The translations under genes and the position numbers were made by a program. Below are positions 21,966-31,365 of a DNA stretch of 64,000 bases, piece after piece. Numbering within the stretch: position 1 is the first letter of the stretch; each line of letters starts with the position of its first letter. Under the pieces are notes generated by a model that worked only from the letters and a program-made list of their open reading frames with translations, made no database searches and had not been told where the DNA came from. This DNA is from an uncultured Bacteroides sp. GTDB lineage: Bacteria > Bacteroidota > Bacteroidia > Bacteroidales > Bacteroidaceae. Location of the stretch: the NCBI GenBank assembly GCA_945965395.1, contig CAMFND010000150.1, forward strand, positions 16,083-80,082, in the 5' to 3' direction.

Positions 21966-24464
21966 TTACTTCTTACTTTTCTTTATGGCCAATACAATGG
22001 CTGCCAAAATTGCCAGGCCCAATATACCCAATGCAATGAAAGCAACGGTCTCGGTCACATGGAGTGATTTCGGGTCGAAAGTAAATTCTATTACATGTTT
22101 CCCGGCAGGCACATTCATCGCACGCAGGATATAATCTGCACGACCATGCGATACCTCTTTTCCATCAATGAACGAACGCCATCCCGGATAGTAAATCTCA
22201 GCAAAGACTACCGTACCGCCCTTCGGAGAGTTTACCTCATATTTCAAGGCATTAGGTTCATAGCTTGTCAATAGAATCGTACTCAGGCTGTCTGCACCTG
22301 CAGAAGCTTTCACTTCGTTCTGGAACTTTTTATCTACCACTGCTACGTGGGCCGGATTTACCTGATGCAGCGCTTCTATTTCTTCATTGGCATTGTTCAC
22401 ATACTGCACCTCGTTAACAAACCAGGCATTACCCAATGCATGAGGATTAAATACCGGAATAGTCTTACCCTGCTGCAACGGAATGATGAAATAACGTGTA
22501 TTCAGCATATTCAGCACCGGAGTCAACGTATCGCCTACCTGACTTAAATCAGCTCCTACCGAGGGTAAAGTCTTATACAGAGCCGTAATTTCACCCTGAA
22601 TGTGCTCATCAATCATCTCCTGATAACGGCGAAGCTTCGCTGCATGATACCCTCCAATACTTTTGTGCCAGTAGGCTGTATTGTTCTCATTAAAGGTATT
22701 GACCGACAGATTCAGTACACGATAATCCAAAGATTTGTCCTGAAGTATCTGCTTGTCTGTTTCCGAAGGTTCCAGGAAAGGCTGCATCTCCGTACCCTTT
22801 GCCACAAACTGCTCGTCATACAGATAGCGTTTGTTTACACTCCACATATCTACCAGACAAAGCAAAGCCAGCAAACCAACCAGCAGCTGTGCTTTCAGTT
22901 TTCCGGCACAGTATCCCCATAACAACACAGCTCCAATCAATACGACAAAGAAGCTTCTCCAGGCATCCGAAGTAAAGATGGACTTACGTATCTCCTCCAA
23001 ATTAATTAAAATCGGAGCCAGCTGATCGGCCGGAATCGCATTCTGCAATGCGTTCATTTCGGCAGAAGACACATACGAAGGGAAGAAGAAGCCTGGAGCC
23101 AATGCAAACAGCAAAGAAAGACCTCCCGTCAATGCAAAAGTAATGTAGAACGACTTACGTGATTCATTCCACAACTGCGGGCGTTCTACCACTTCCTTTA
23201 ACGCCATAATGGCCAGCAACGGTATAGTAAATTCTGCAATAACCAGAATAGAAGATACCGCACGGAACTTGCTGTACATGGGCACATAGTCAATAAAGAA
23301 ATCCGTCAGGCCCATAAAGTTATGTCCCCAGGAAAGTAATATGGAGAATACGGTTCCACCCACCAGTGCCCACTTCATCGGTCCTTTTACAATAAACAAT
23401 CCCAGAATGAAGAGGAACATGACAAAGGCACCTACATATACCGGACCGGAAGTACCCGGCTGTTCCCCCCAATACTGTCCCAGCTGACTATACAATCCCA
23501 TATAGTTAGGGTCGGCCTTCTCCATGGCTTTCTCATTTTGAGCCAAAGGAACAGAGGCCCCTCCTTTCACATTCGGAACCAGCAGCGAGAAAGTTTCTCC
23601 GATGCCATAGCTCCACTGTGTGATGTAGCTCCGTTCCAGTCCGCTATTGGTCTGGTTTGCACTATTCTCCTTTACCAGCTCACTTTTGCCACGCATGGTC
23701 TCCTTACTGTACTCATACGTATGATACAAGTTTGACAAGTTCACACACACGCCCAACAGACCGGCAATTACCAGTACCACACTGGCTTTGATAAATTGAG
23801 GCATCTTCTTCTCCCGCCATGCCATCACTCCATACGCAATGGCCATAAACAGCATGACAAACAAGAAATAGTAACTCATCTGCGGATGGTTAGCCACAAT
23901 CTGCAAGGCCACAAACAAGGCCGTCACAATCCCTCCAGCCAACAGCTTACCACGATAAGCTAACACCATACCGGCAATGGTAGGAGGAATATAAGCCAGT
24001 GCTACAAACTTCCAGATATGACCGGCCGCAATGATAATGAAGAAATAAGACGAGAACGCCCAGATAATGGCACCCAAGGCTGACATCCACACTTTAAAAT
24101 CAAATGCACGCAAAAGGATGTAGAAGCCCAGCAGCATGACAAATACATACCACACGTAAGTAGGCAGGAACAGATGATATACCTGCTGAATCCAGCCCAA
24201 CGTATCGGTAGAGTCATAGCTCGGAGACATCTGGTAAGTAGGCATTCCTCCAAAAATGGAGTTTGTCCAGCGCGTACGTTCCCCCGTCTTCTCCAGGTAT
24301 TCACTCATTTCACGTCCAGAACCGATGCCGGCTACCGCATCGTGCTGAGCCAGAATTCGTCCTTCATTTACCGCAGGATAGAAATACGCAAACGAAATAA
24401 GGGCAAAAAGCACGATTACCACTACATCGGGTAATAGTTTCTTGAACAAGTTCATATTATTCAT
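21966..24464 (-). CDS. YfhO-family polytopic membrane protein
   Basis: 832 aa from ATG 24464. The track ORF extends to 24839 but that part is antisense to mtnN and passes through the divergent promoters, so I reject it. The protein has an N-terminal helix (VVVIVLFALISFAYFYPAVN), an EYLEKTGERTRW loop, about 11-12 further helices, and a C-terminal soluble domain (YYPGWRSFIDGKEV) before a last helix and a Lys-rich tail. This is the architecture of YfhO proteins, linked in other bacteria to glycosylation of lipoteichoic acid or other surface polymers as GT-C-type enzymes. A role with the adjacent glycan cluster is an inference. Confidence 0.85.
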   Translation of the reverse strand: MNNMNLFKKLLPDVVVIVLFALISFAYFYPAVNEGRILAQHDAVAGIGSGREMSEYLEKTGERTRWTNSIFGGMPTYQMSPSYDSTDTLGWIQQVYHLFLPTYVWYVFVMLLGFYILLRAFDFKVWMSALGAIIWAFSSYFFIIIAAGHIWKFVALAYIPPTIAGMVLAYRGKLLAGGIVTALFVALQIVANHPQMSYYFLFVMLFMAIAYGVMAWREKKMPQFIKASVVLVIAGLLGVCVNLSNLYHTYEYSKETMRGKSELVKENSANQTNSGLERSYITQWSYGIGETFSLLVPNVKGGASVPLAQNEKAMEKADPNYMGLYSQLGQYWGEQPGTSGPVYVGAFVMFLFILGLFIVKGPMKWALVGGTVFSILLSWGHNFMGLTDFFIDYVPMYSKFRAVSSILVIAEFTIPLLAIMALKEVVERPQLWNESRKSFYITFALTGGLSLLFALAPGFFFPSYVSSAEMNALQNAIPADQLAPILINLEEIRKSIFTSDAWRSFFVVLIGAVLLWGYCAGKLKAQLLVGLLALLCLVDMWSVNKRYLYDEQFVAKGTEMQPFLEPSETDKQILQDKSLDYRVLNLSVNTFNENNTAYWHKSIGGYHAAKLRRYQEMIDEHIQGEITALYKTLPSVGADLSQVGDTLTPVLNMLNTRYFIIPLQQGKTIPVFNPHALGNAWFVNEVQYVNNANEEIEALHQVNPAHVAVVDKKFQNEVKASAGADSLSTILLTSYEPNALKYEVNSPKGGTVVFAEIYYPGWRSFIDGKEVSHGRADYILRAMNVPAGKHVIEFTFDPKSLHVTETVAFIALGILGLAILAAIVLAIKKSKK

Positions 24465-24483
24465 AATTAATGTTTTCGGCAGG

Positions 24484-24491
24484 CAAAGATA
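24484..24491 (-). promoter_or_regulatory. -7 box of the yfhO-like gene
   Basis: Minus-strand TATCTTTG, an exact TAnnTTTG match, 20 bp upstream of the ATG at 24464; this supports the shorter start. Confidence 0.65.
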
Positions 24492-24514
24492 ACACAATAC
24501 TGCCTGAAAAGTCG

Positions 24515-24522
24515 TAAATTTG
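24515..24522 (+). promoter_or_regulatory. -7 box of mtnN-luxS
   Basis: TAAATTTG, an exact consensus match 24 bp before the mtnN ATG, back to back with the minus-strand promoter at 24484. Confidence 0.65.
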
Positions 24523-24545
24523 CCGCTGAAAATCTTTTTTAACGC

Positions 24546-25241
24546 ATGAAAATAGGAATCATTACGGCCATGTCTTCCGAACAGAAGCAACTGGCTAATC
24601 AACTCGAGAACAAGACTGAACGCAAAGAAGGTCCCTTCACCTACATTGAAGGAAACATCAAGCAAAATACCATCATCCTGATGCAATGTGGCATCGGCAA
24701 AGTGAATGCCGCTGCCGGAACGGTCGAACTTATCCGCAACTTCCAGCCCGACTGCATCATCAGTACCGGAGTAGCCGGCGGAATCGACACCTGCCTGAAA
24801 GTGATGGACGTAGTAGTCAGCCAGCAGATTGTGTACCATGACGTATGGTGCGGCGAAGGCAATGCCTACGGACAGATTCAGGGTCTCCCTACTTTCTTCC
24901 AGGGAAATGAAACCCTCTTCCAGTGTGCCCTTTCACTCGATACAGAAACGGCTATCCACGGAGGTCTGATTTGTACAGGCGACAAGTTTATTACCGACCG
25001 CAGCGAACTGGACGAAATCAAGCATAACTTCCCGGAAGGACTGGCTGTGGATATGGAATCGGCTTCCATTGCCCAAGTGTGCTACCTTTATCAGATTCCT
25101 TTCATCAGTTTCCGCATCATCAGTGACACTCCTGGAGCCGACAAGCACTTTGAACAATACCAGAATTTCTGGGGGGAAATGGCCGACCGTTCTTTCCACG
25201 TCACTGAAACTTTCCTGAAAGCATTACCCAACAAACTATAA
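24546..25241 (+). CDS. mtnN: 5'-methylthioadenosine/S-adenosylhomocysteine nucleosidase
   Basis: 231 aa. Splits adenine from S-adenosylhomocysteine and methylthioadenosine, the step before LuxS. Catalytic features: Glu12 in TAMSSEQ, the STGVAGG phosphorylase-family loop, Glu in [10 protein letters not shown] near residue 171, and the catalytic Asp in [11 protein letters not shown] near 193. Length matches the E. coli enzyme. luxS follows after 7 bp, so both steps of SAH recycling are in one transcript. Confidence 0.95.
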   Translation: MKIGIITAMSSEQKQLANQLENKTERKEGPFTYIEGNIKQNTIILMQCGIGKVNAAAGTVELIRNFQPDCIISTGVAGGIDTCLKVMDVVVSQQIVYHDVWCGEGNAYGQIQGLPTFFQGNETLFQCALSLDTETAIHGGLICTGDKFITDRSELDEIKHNFPEGLAVDMESASIAQVCYLYQIPFISFRIISDTPGADKHFEQYQNFWGEMADRSFHVTETFLKALPNKL

Positions 25242-25248
25242 TCGCTTT

Positions 25249-25734
25249 ATGAAAAAGATACCAAGCTTTACAGTAGACCATATTCGTTTGCAACGCGGTA
25301 TTTTCGTGTCACGCAAAGATGAAGTTGGAGGTGAAATCGTTACCACCTTCGATATTCGTATGAAAGAGCCTAACCGTGAACCGGCCTTAGGTCCTGCCGC
25401 TATCCACACCATTGAACACCTGGCAGCGACTTTCCTGCGCAATCATCCGGTATGGGCCGACAAGATTATCTATTGGGGACCAATGGGCTGTCTGACCGGA
25501 AACTACCTGATAGTAAAAGGTGATTTGCAATCTAAAGACATTGCTCCGCTGATGACAGAAACCTTCCGCTTCATCGCCGATTATGAAGGTGAAGTGCCAG
25601 GAGCCAGTGCAAAAGACTGCGGAAATTATCTGATGATGAATCTTCCTATGGCCAAATGGGAAGCAGCCAAGTTCTTGCATGAGGTGCTGGAACAGCTCAC
25701 CGAAGAAAACTTAAACTATCCGGCTTCCCTATAA
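25249..25734 (+). CDS. luxS: S-ribosylhomocysteine lyase (LuxS)
   Basis: 161 aa. Converts S-ribosylhomocysteine to homocysteine and DPD, the precursor of autoinducer-2. The zinc site HTIEH is at residues ~54-58, the catalytic Cys in GPMGCLTG near 82, and the third zinc ligand in DCGNY near 124. It is the second gene after mtnN. Its 3' region holds a 16-bp hairpin and then a 22-bp-period repeat array before the convergent GH2 gene. Confidence 0.97.
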   Translation: MKKIPSFTVDHIRLQRGIFVSRKDEVGGEIVTTFDIRMKEPNREPALGPAAIHTIEHLAATFLRNHPVWADKIIYWGPMGCLTGNYLIVKGDLQSKDIAPLMTETFRFIADYEGEVPGASAKDCGNYLMMNLPMAKWEAAKFLHEVLEQLTEENLNYPASL

Positions 25735-25795
25735 AATCAAATCACCTGTTTCAGAAACACGAACAGGCTATCACTTTATCAGATGCCGGAAAACA

Positions 25796-25839
25796 AAGCG
25801 TGCCGGCAGGCGCTTTTCAGACAGCCTGCCGGCACGCTT
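25796..25839. terminator. 16-bp GC-rich hairpin between luxS and GH2
   Basis: AAGCGTGCCGGCAGGC (25796-25811) is perfectly complementary to 25824-25839, with a 12-nt loop. There is no T run, so it may act as a transcription barrier, mRNA 3'-end stabiliser or protein site rather than a classical terminator. A smaller palindrome TGTTTCAGAAACA lies upstream at 25747-25759. Confidence 0.6.
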
Positions 25840-25840
25840 C

Positions 25841-25920
25841 AGTACTTCTTAGGCAGTACCGAAGTACTTCCCTGGCAGTACTCCAGTACTTTCATGGAAG
25901 TACCGCAGTACTACCTAAGG
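25841..25920. repeat. 22-bp-period palindromic tandem array B (3 full units plus a partial)
   Basis: Units begin at 25841, 25863, 25885 and 25907, each exactly 22 bp apart, with consensus AGTACTTyCnTGGnAGTACy, an imperfect palindrome. The fourth unit runs into the end of the GH2 gene. Sequence and period match array C 28 kb away. Confidence 0.88.
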
Positions 25921-25924
25921 AGGA

Positions 25925-28330
25925 TTACTCAGCCTTCAATACCACTTCCGTTCCTTTCAAGAGAGGAGAAGTCAGTTTCACACGAATCTCACCTTTCTCA
26001 CCTGTAGTCTGGATATAAGCCAGCAAACGTCCATGGAAAGCACGGTGATGATTATCTGTATAATCACTCATATCTCCGTTATTAGAACCTTCCAGTCCCA
26101 ACAAACGTGCCGGACCTTCGATCTGACAGGTAACGTCGTTATCGCCTAATTTTACGATAGTACCTTGTTCATCCACCACTTCGATCGTTACATGTGCAGT
26201 AGCCTTATCCGGTGACAAGACTTCCTTATCCACAGTAGCCCGCAAGGCGTATGGACGTCCTGAGGTCTTGATTACATAAGATGAAAGCACCTTTCCAGTT
26301 GCATCACAACCTTCTGCACGCAATTCTCCATCCTGATAAGGAATATCCCAGTAAATGATACCGCTCTTATCGTCGTAAGGCTTCATCTGGCCCACTTCTT
26401 TTCCGTTCAGCAACAAACGAGCCTGCGGTGCATTGGTATAACAAACCACCCGAATCAACTGGCCCGGTTCGTAGTTCCACAAATCCCATGCATCCATTGA
26501 TACCCAGTCGTGCTTGGGATATGTACCGATGTAAGTCACAGGTTTCTCACTCCAAAGCGAAGCTCGGAAGTATCCGCGTGGTTTGGGGAAACTGCCAAAG
26601 TCCAACAAACCGGTATACAAACCTCTGGAAGGCCATCTGCCTGATTCACCCAAATAGTCCGTACCCGTCCAGAGGAACTGTCCGAAAATAAATTCCTTGT
26701 CGCGTACCGCATGCCAAGCTTCAATTCCCACACCCGTTTCACTACCGTAAATCACACGGTCAGGATAAGTGGCATGGTCTTCGTCATAACGATTTTCCGT
26801 GTAATTATATCCTACTACATCTACGGCTTGAGGATACTCTGTCTGATTCGACATTACCACTCCGGCCAATGCACCGGTAACAGGACGTGAAGTATCTACC
26901 GCACGTACACAGGCAGCCAGACGTTTCGCAATCTTACCGATACGCATGGCATCCGGCGCATCAGGCTTGTATCCTCCAAACATAGGCTGGTTAATGGTTG
27001 TACCATCCAGAACCGGATGAGAATAAGGGTCATTCGGATAGTCTACCTCATTACCGATGCTCCACAAGAATATACAAGGGTGATTCCGGTCACGACGCAC
27101 CATATCCGTCACATCGCGTTCAATCCATTCCTCAAAGAAATCAAACGAGCCGTCATAGCTTGGTTCACCGACATTCCATCCCTTTATCCATTTCCGTTTC
27201 GGGAATTCCCATTCATCCGAAGCCTCATCCATCACCAGGAAGCCCATTCGGTCACATAAATCATACAATACCGGTGCCTGCGGATTATGGCTCATACGGA
27301 TGGCATTCACACCAATCTCTTTCAGGTTTTTCAGACGGCGCTCCCATACTTCAGGAGGAACTACTGCTCCCAGTACACCTGCATCATGATGCAGACATAC
27401 TCCTTTCACCTTCATCCACTTTCCGTTCAGGGCAAATCCTTTATTGGCATCGAACTTCAACGTACGGAGACCTACATTCGTCGAACTGCCATCTATCCGT
27501 TTGCCGTCACAAAGCAGCTCTGTCTTCAGCGTGTACAGATAAGGTGCATCCAGATTCCAGCGGCGAGGTTTCTTCAGCTTCAATGATACTGTTTCTTTCG
27601 CAATGCCCTCAGCTTTATCCGCCACTTTCTTACGGCCCTGTGCTACCAGTGTACCATCTGCATCATAAAGTGCCGCAGAAACCTCCAATGCGCCAGCGGA
27701 CTTCACATGTTTCTCTACTTCCATATCGACTGCCACTACCGCCTGCTTATCGGTCAGCGAAGTAGCGTGCCAACCTATCCCCCATTGTGCAAAATGAATG
27801 TCAGGAGCGGAAATCATCCACACATCCCGGTAAATTCCAGAACCGGTGTACCAGCGTGAATCGGCATAACGGCTATGGTCTATACGAACTGCCAGCACGT
27901 TATCTCCTTCCTTCAGGTAGGGAGTCATGTCATACATAAAAGATATGTATCCGTTCGGCCGTTTACCGAGCAAGTGTCCGTTCAGATAAACTTCGCTGCG
28001 GTTATATGCTCCCTCAAAATAGATGTAATGGCGTGCAGCCTTATCGGTAACCTGAAAATGTTTCCGATACCATCCTATACCACCCGGCAAATAACCGGTA
28101 CAACTTGCCAGTGAAGGAGAAAGCTGTCCTTCTACCGACCAGTCGTGCGGCAAATCCAGCTTTCGCCACTTACTGTCGTTATACGATACAGAAGCGCCCA
28201 AACTATCGTCCGACAAACTGAATAACCAATTCTCATTGAATTTTTTGGCTTCGCCAAAAGATACTTGGGCTTGCACTGAAAAGCATGCAAGCAAAATGAA
28301 TGAACAAAACAAAAATAATCTGTTTCTCAT
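25925..28330 (-). CDS. GH2 family glycoside hydrolase with DUF4982 domain
   Basis: 801 aa from ATG 28330, which begins a clear signal peptide (MRNRLFLFCSFILLACFSVQAQ); the track start at 28366 adds a non-signal extension. Sugar-binding jelly roll at ~40-195 (FNENWLFSLSDDS, DLPHDWSVEG), Ig-like middle, TIM barrel with the acid/base Glu in WSIGNEVDYP near residue 425 and the nucleophile Glu in YGSETGVG near 527. DUF4982-like region follows at WVSMDAWDLWNYEPGQ, then a C-terminal Ig-like domain. Such proteins in Bacteroides are beta-galactosidases, glucuronidases or related exo-enzymes; I cannot fix the sugar. It is the last gene of the PUL, separated by 168 bp and a strong hairpin from the DUF1735 gene. 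Confidence 0.88.
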   Translation of the reverse strand: MRNRLFLFCSFILLACFSVQAQVSFGEAKKFNENWLFSLSDDSLGASVSYNDSKWRKLDLPHDWSVEGQLSPSLASCTGYLPGGIGWYRKHFQVTDKAARHYIYFEGAYNRSEVYLNGHLLGKRPNGYISFMYDMTPYLKEGDNVLAVRIDHSRYADSRWYTGSGIYRDVWMISAPDIHFAQWGIGWHATSLTDKQAVVAVDMEVEKHVKSAGALEVSAALYDADGTLVAQGRKKVADKAEGIAKETVSLKLKKPRRWNLDAPYLYTLKTELLCDGKRIDGSSTNVGLRTLKFDANKGFALNGKWMKVKGVCLHHDAGVLGAVVPPEVWERRLKNLKEIGVNAIRMSHNPQAPVLYDLCDRMGFLVMDEASDEWEFPKRKWIKGWNVGEPSYDGSFDFFEEWIERDVTDMVRRDRNHPCIFLWSIGNEVDYPNDPYSHPVLDGTTINQPMFGGYKPDAPDAMRIGKIAKRLAACVRAVDTSRPVTGALAGVVMSNQTEYPQAVDVVGYNYTENRYDEDHATYPDRVIYGSETGVGIEAWHAVRDKEFIFGQFLWTGTDYLGESGRWPSRGLYTGLLDFGSFPKPRGYFRASLWSEKPVTYIGTYPKHDWVSMDAWDLWNYEPGQLIRVVCYTNAPQARLLLNGKEVGQMKPYDDKSGIIYWDIPYQDGELRAEGCDATGKVLSSYVIKTSGRPYALRATVDKEVLSPDKATAHVTIEVVDEQGTIVKLGDNDVTCQIEGPARLLGLEGSNNGDMSDYTDNHHRAFHGRLLAYIQTTGEKGEIRVKLTSPLLKGTEVVLKAE

Positions 28331-28429
28331 AGAAATATCAATATTAGTCACATAGATTCTATTCACAATAAATATACTACAAATTATTTACTCTATAAAA
28401 TCTACATGCAGAATAAATTACCCTTACAT

Positions 28430-28472
28430 AGAATTGGGCTGCACCGCTTTATTACGATGCAGCCCTTATTCT
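28430..28472. terminator. intercistronic hairpin in the PUL
   Basis: GGGCTGCA (28436-28443) pairs with TGCAGCCC (28458-28465), extended by AGAAT/ATTCT at the base. It follows the DUF1735 stop by 27 bp. The minus-strand tail AATTCTATG is not a strong T run, so it may attenuate or mark a processing site instead of stopping transcription. Confidence 0.6.
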
Positions 28473-28498
28473 CATTTATCAAAAATCAAATCCTATAA

Positions 28499-29359
28499 CT
28501 ACTCCTCTGCATGATCTAAAGATGCCAAAATCAACTTACCTGACACAGAATGTTCTGCCCCTGCAGAATCCTTATATCTAAAGTTAACAGTAAAAGTCTC
28601 TTCTTCTGCATCATAGGTCCCTTCACTCTCTAAAATCTCCATATTCTTCCATCCCTTTATTGTCAATGTATTGTTTTCATTGATACTAAAGGTTACACCT
28701 TCATCATCCACATTGGCAATATTCTCTGCCCCAGAATTATAAATTCGGATAGTATTGGAGTTTACAGCCACAGCAGTTCTCAATAAACTGAAAGGAATTC
28801 CGTCTTTCTCACCTTCATAATTATAGTTTCCAGAATAAGTATTATATGTGGAAACAGATAATAAAACAGTTGTATTCGGTTCCATCAATTGATACTCTGA
28901 ACATGATTTTATTTTCAATGGAATGGTATACAAAGAGTCACAATGCAAGCCCGAGGTTGTAATCTTTACAGGAACTAACGTTTGTGCATGTCCGGCCGGT
29001 ATCACTACCCTCATTGACTCAAACTTATATAAATCGTTCGGCATCGGAGCATATTGAATGTCATTTTCTGATTTATATTTCTTATTATACTCACCAATAG
29101 CTGTCGGATCTTCTTCTAATTCAACAACGACATCTCTATCTGGCAACAACGAACCACTCACATACACAGAAGTTGTTATATCGACTTCTGCTTGAGCAAA
29201 ATCCACTTTTCGAGTTAACATGTGACCTTCTTCTCCACTACCTACAAGATAAACTTGTTTAATATAATGTTCCATTTCAAGCATATCCTGCTCCCTGCAT
29301 CCTACAACAAAAAAGAGAGACAAACATGCAAAATATAAAATAGCTTTTTTCATTTTCAT
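28499..29359 (-). CDS. DUF1735/DUF4361 surface glycan-binding lipoprotein (SusE-position)
   Basis: 286 aa from ATG 29359 (29353 is an equal alternative); the track start at 29377 overlaps the SusD stop. Lipobox VVGC near residue 20 predicts surface export with SusD. Residues ~35-155 fit the DUF1735 Ig-like domain (VDITTSVYVSGSLLPDRDVV, PLKIKSCSEYQL) and the rest the DUF4361-like fold (NYNYEGEKDGIPFSLLRT). Such proteins sit right after SusD and bind or hold glycan at the cell surface. 11 bp separate it from susD. Confidence 0.83.
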   Translation of the reverse strand: MKMKKAILYFACLSLFFVVGCREQDMLEMEHYIKQVYLVGSGEEGHMLTRKVDFAQAEVDITTSVYVSGSLLPDRDVVVELEEDPTAIGEYNKKYKSENDIQYAPMPNDLYKFESMRVVIPAGHAQTLVPVKITTSGLHCDSLYTIPLKIKSCSEYQLMEPNTTVLLSVSTYNTYSGNYNYEGEKDGIPFSLLRTAVAVNSNTIRIYNSGAENIANVDDEGVTFSINENNTLTIKGWKNMEILESEGTYDAEEETFTVNFRYKDSAGAEHSVSGKLILASLDHAEE

Positions 29360-29370
29360 ACTTTTAATTT

Positions 29371-31359
29371 TTACCAATTAGGGTTCTGTGTTAATCGTGC
29401 ATTATGATCTAAAGCAGTCTTCGGTATCGGGAAGAAATACATTTTCTGGCTGAATACACGTTTCATAATTGCTTTACTATCAAGAATCGTACGCTTATAA
29501 AAATCAGTTCTCTGAGCAGATCTTACAGAAGTATTATAACCTGTAATTTTCGCATTATAGGCCTCATCAGCATCTCCCCAACGACGTAAATCGTGATAAC
29601 GATAGCCTTCCAAAGCAAACTCAATCTTTCTTTCCATCTTAATAGCCTCTCTCATCTTCTCCACGTCATTCAGTTCTGCATCGGTAATACCAGGCAAACC
29701 TGCTCTGAATCTAATCATATTAAAATATTTTCTCATCTCTTCTACATCCCTAGTAACAGTAATACCTGTTGCTTCATCAGTATAACTACCCTCGAGTTCA
29801 TTCAAAGCTTCCACGTAATTCAACAAAACTTCTGCATATCTAATGATAGCGAAAGTCTTGGCACGGCTTGTACCCTTTATATTATCCTCCTGATGAATAT
29901 ATTTACGACAAGTATACCCAGTATGATTATAATCTTCCGGGAAATTAGGGTTAGGGCCACCGTTTCCATCATAATAATAAGTTACCTCAATATTAGTCAC
30001 ATCATCACTACCTACATAAGCCGTTCCAGGCCACATGCAATGATTATAACCAATCGTCGCATAAAATCTGGCTTCTCTATAGCAATCTACCAGTGCTGAA
30101 TTAGGCGTTACTGTATAACCATCTGATACTTGCCATCCTTCTCCTCCAATACGGTCTCCCGCATGATCAGCCGAAGGATATGGGTACTGTACACTGGAAT
30201 GATCAATTGTATTTCCATCAATCATCTTATAAGAATCAATCAAATCAAGACAGACATTCAGTCCATTACCTCCTCCTAACACATACGGAGTAGCAATCCA
30301 CTGATTGGAGTTGTCATTAGACCCTCTTCCCACCGTCATATTACAATAATAAATGTATTCAGGAACTAATTCCGCATTGATTGATCCGTCGAATAAACTT
30401 TTGTATGACTGATAAGGATCGATATTTCCTGCACCATTAGGGAAATCTGCACTAGGTACCGTAGAAGGAAGAGCTACAGTCTGTTCTGTACGAGCTACAG
30501 TATTCAAGCTATATACGTTCATGTCGATTACACGTTTGGACGCTACTGCAGCCTTCGCCCATTTGCTATTATCGTACGACTGACTGATGAAATTCTTTCC
30601 ATCTTCCGTTTTCCAGTCAGCATAACGTGTATTTCCATTATACCATGGACTGGCTGCATACAAACGTAAGCGTGAAATCATCGCCAAAGCCGCTCCCTTA
30701 GTGGGAATATACTGATAAGCCTGAGTTCTGCTTTCCGGTAACAAACTTGCTGCCTGTTCCATATCATCACAGATATAATCAACGCATTCATCATACGTAT
30801 TTCTAGGATAGGAAGCATCATCCGCTGGAGTATCTACCGCAAACGGAGTATCCGGCACGATAGGTACGGGACCGTATTGTCTTAACAAGCAAAAATAGAA
30901 ATATCCTCTCAAGAAATGTCCACGGCCCGTATAATCTCTCCGTTCCATATCAGACAAATCTTTACACTCACCAATTCTTGAAAGTAAAATATTCGCTTTT
31001 CGGATTCCTTTGTAATAATGTGCCCAATTATTAAAATGCTCACTCTGCGCCGTTTCATTACCCAACATAAAATACATACCGGCATGGCGACCGTCTTGCC
31101 AAGAAGCAAAACACTCATCAGAAGCCAATCCAAACGGGAAAGGAGACTCTGTAAAAAGCCTGCTCTCATCAGGAAGATAAGTGGCAATACCATTAATGTA
31201 TTCGTTTACCAAGACTTTGCTTTGAAAAACAGAATCAATCGTATTTTGGTCATAGAAGTAGGAATCAACATCCAAATATGACTCACATGAGGTCATATTT
31301 GCAGCAACACATGCTCCAATGGTTACAGCTGATAATATATTTTTAATTTTACGTTTCAT
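29371..31359 (-). CDS. SusD/RagB family nutrient-binding outer-membrane lipoprotein
   Basis: 662 aa. The signal peptide ends in lipobox NMTSC with SESYLDVDSY-type mature start; the N-terminal TPR-like helices (NNWAHYYKGIRKANILLSRIGEC, GRGHFLRGYFYFCLLRQYG) and the C-terminal KMERKIEFALEGYRYHDLRRWGDA block are hallmark SusD features. It forms the lid over the SusC channel and captures the glycan. Slightly long for the family. Six bp downstream of susC, so co-translated. Confidence 0.94.
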   Translation of the reverse strand: MKRKIKNILSAVTIGACVAANMTSCESYLDVDSYFYDQNTIDSVFQSKVLVNEYINGIATYLPDESRLFTESPFPFGLASDECFASWQDGRHAGMYFMLGNETAQSEHFNNWAHYYKGIRKANILLSRIGECKDLSDMERRDYTGRGHFLRGYFYFCLLRQYGPVPIVPDTPFAVDTPADDASYPRNTYDECVDYICDDMEQAASLLPESRTQAYQYIPTKGAALAMISRLRLYAASPWYNGNTRYADWKTEDGKNFISQSYDNSKWAKAAVASKRVIDMNVYSLNTVARTEQTVALPSTVPSADFPNGAGNIDPYQSYKSLFDGSINAELVPEYIYYCNMTVGRGSNDNSNQWIATPYVLGGGNGLNVCLDLIDSYKMIDGNTIDHSSVQYPYPSADHAGDRIGGEGWQVSDGYTVTPNSALVDCYREARFYATIGYNHCMWPGTAYVGSDDVTNIEVTYYYDGNGGPNPNFPEDYNHTGYTCRKYIHQEDNIKGTSRAKTFAIIRYAEVLLNYVEALNELEGSYTDEATGITVTRDVEEMRKYFNMIRFRAGLPGITDAELNDVEKMREAIKMERKIEFALEGYRYHDLRRWGDADEAYNAKITGYNTSVRSAQRTDFYKRTILDSKAIMKRVFSQKMYFFPIPKTALDHNARLTQNPNW

Positions 31360-31365
31360 ATTCTA

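Noticed and set aside
24465-24839. N-terminal extension of the YfhO-like ORF
   Set aside because: Antisense to mtnN and covering both divergent promoters; the ATG at 24464 starts a proper membrane segment.
25783-26018. Plus-strand ORFs over array B and the GH2 3' end
   Set aside because: They follow the repeat periodicity and lie antisense to GH2; no start signal or family match.
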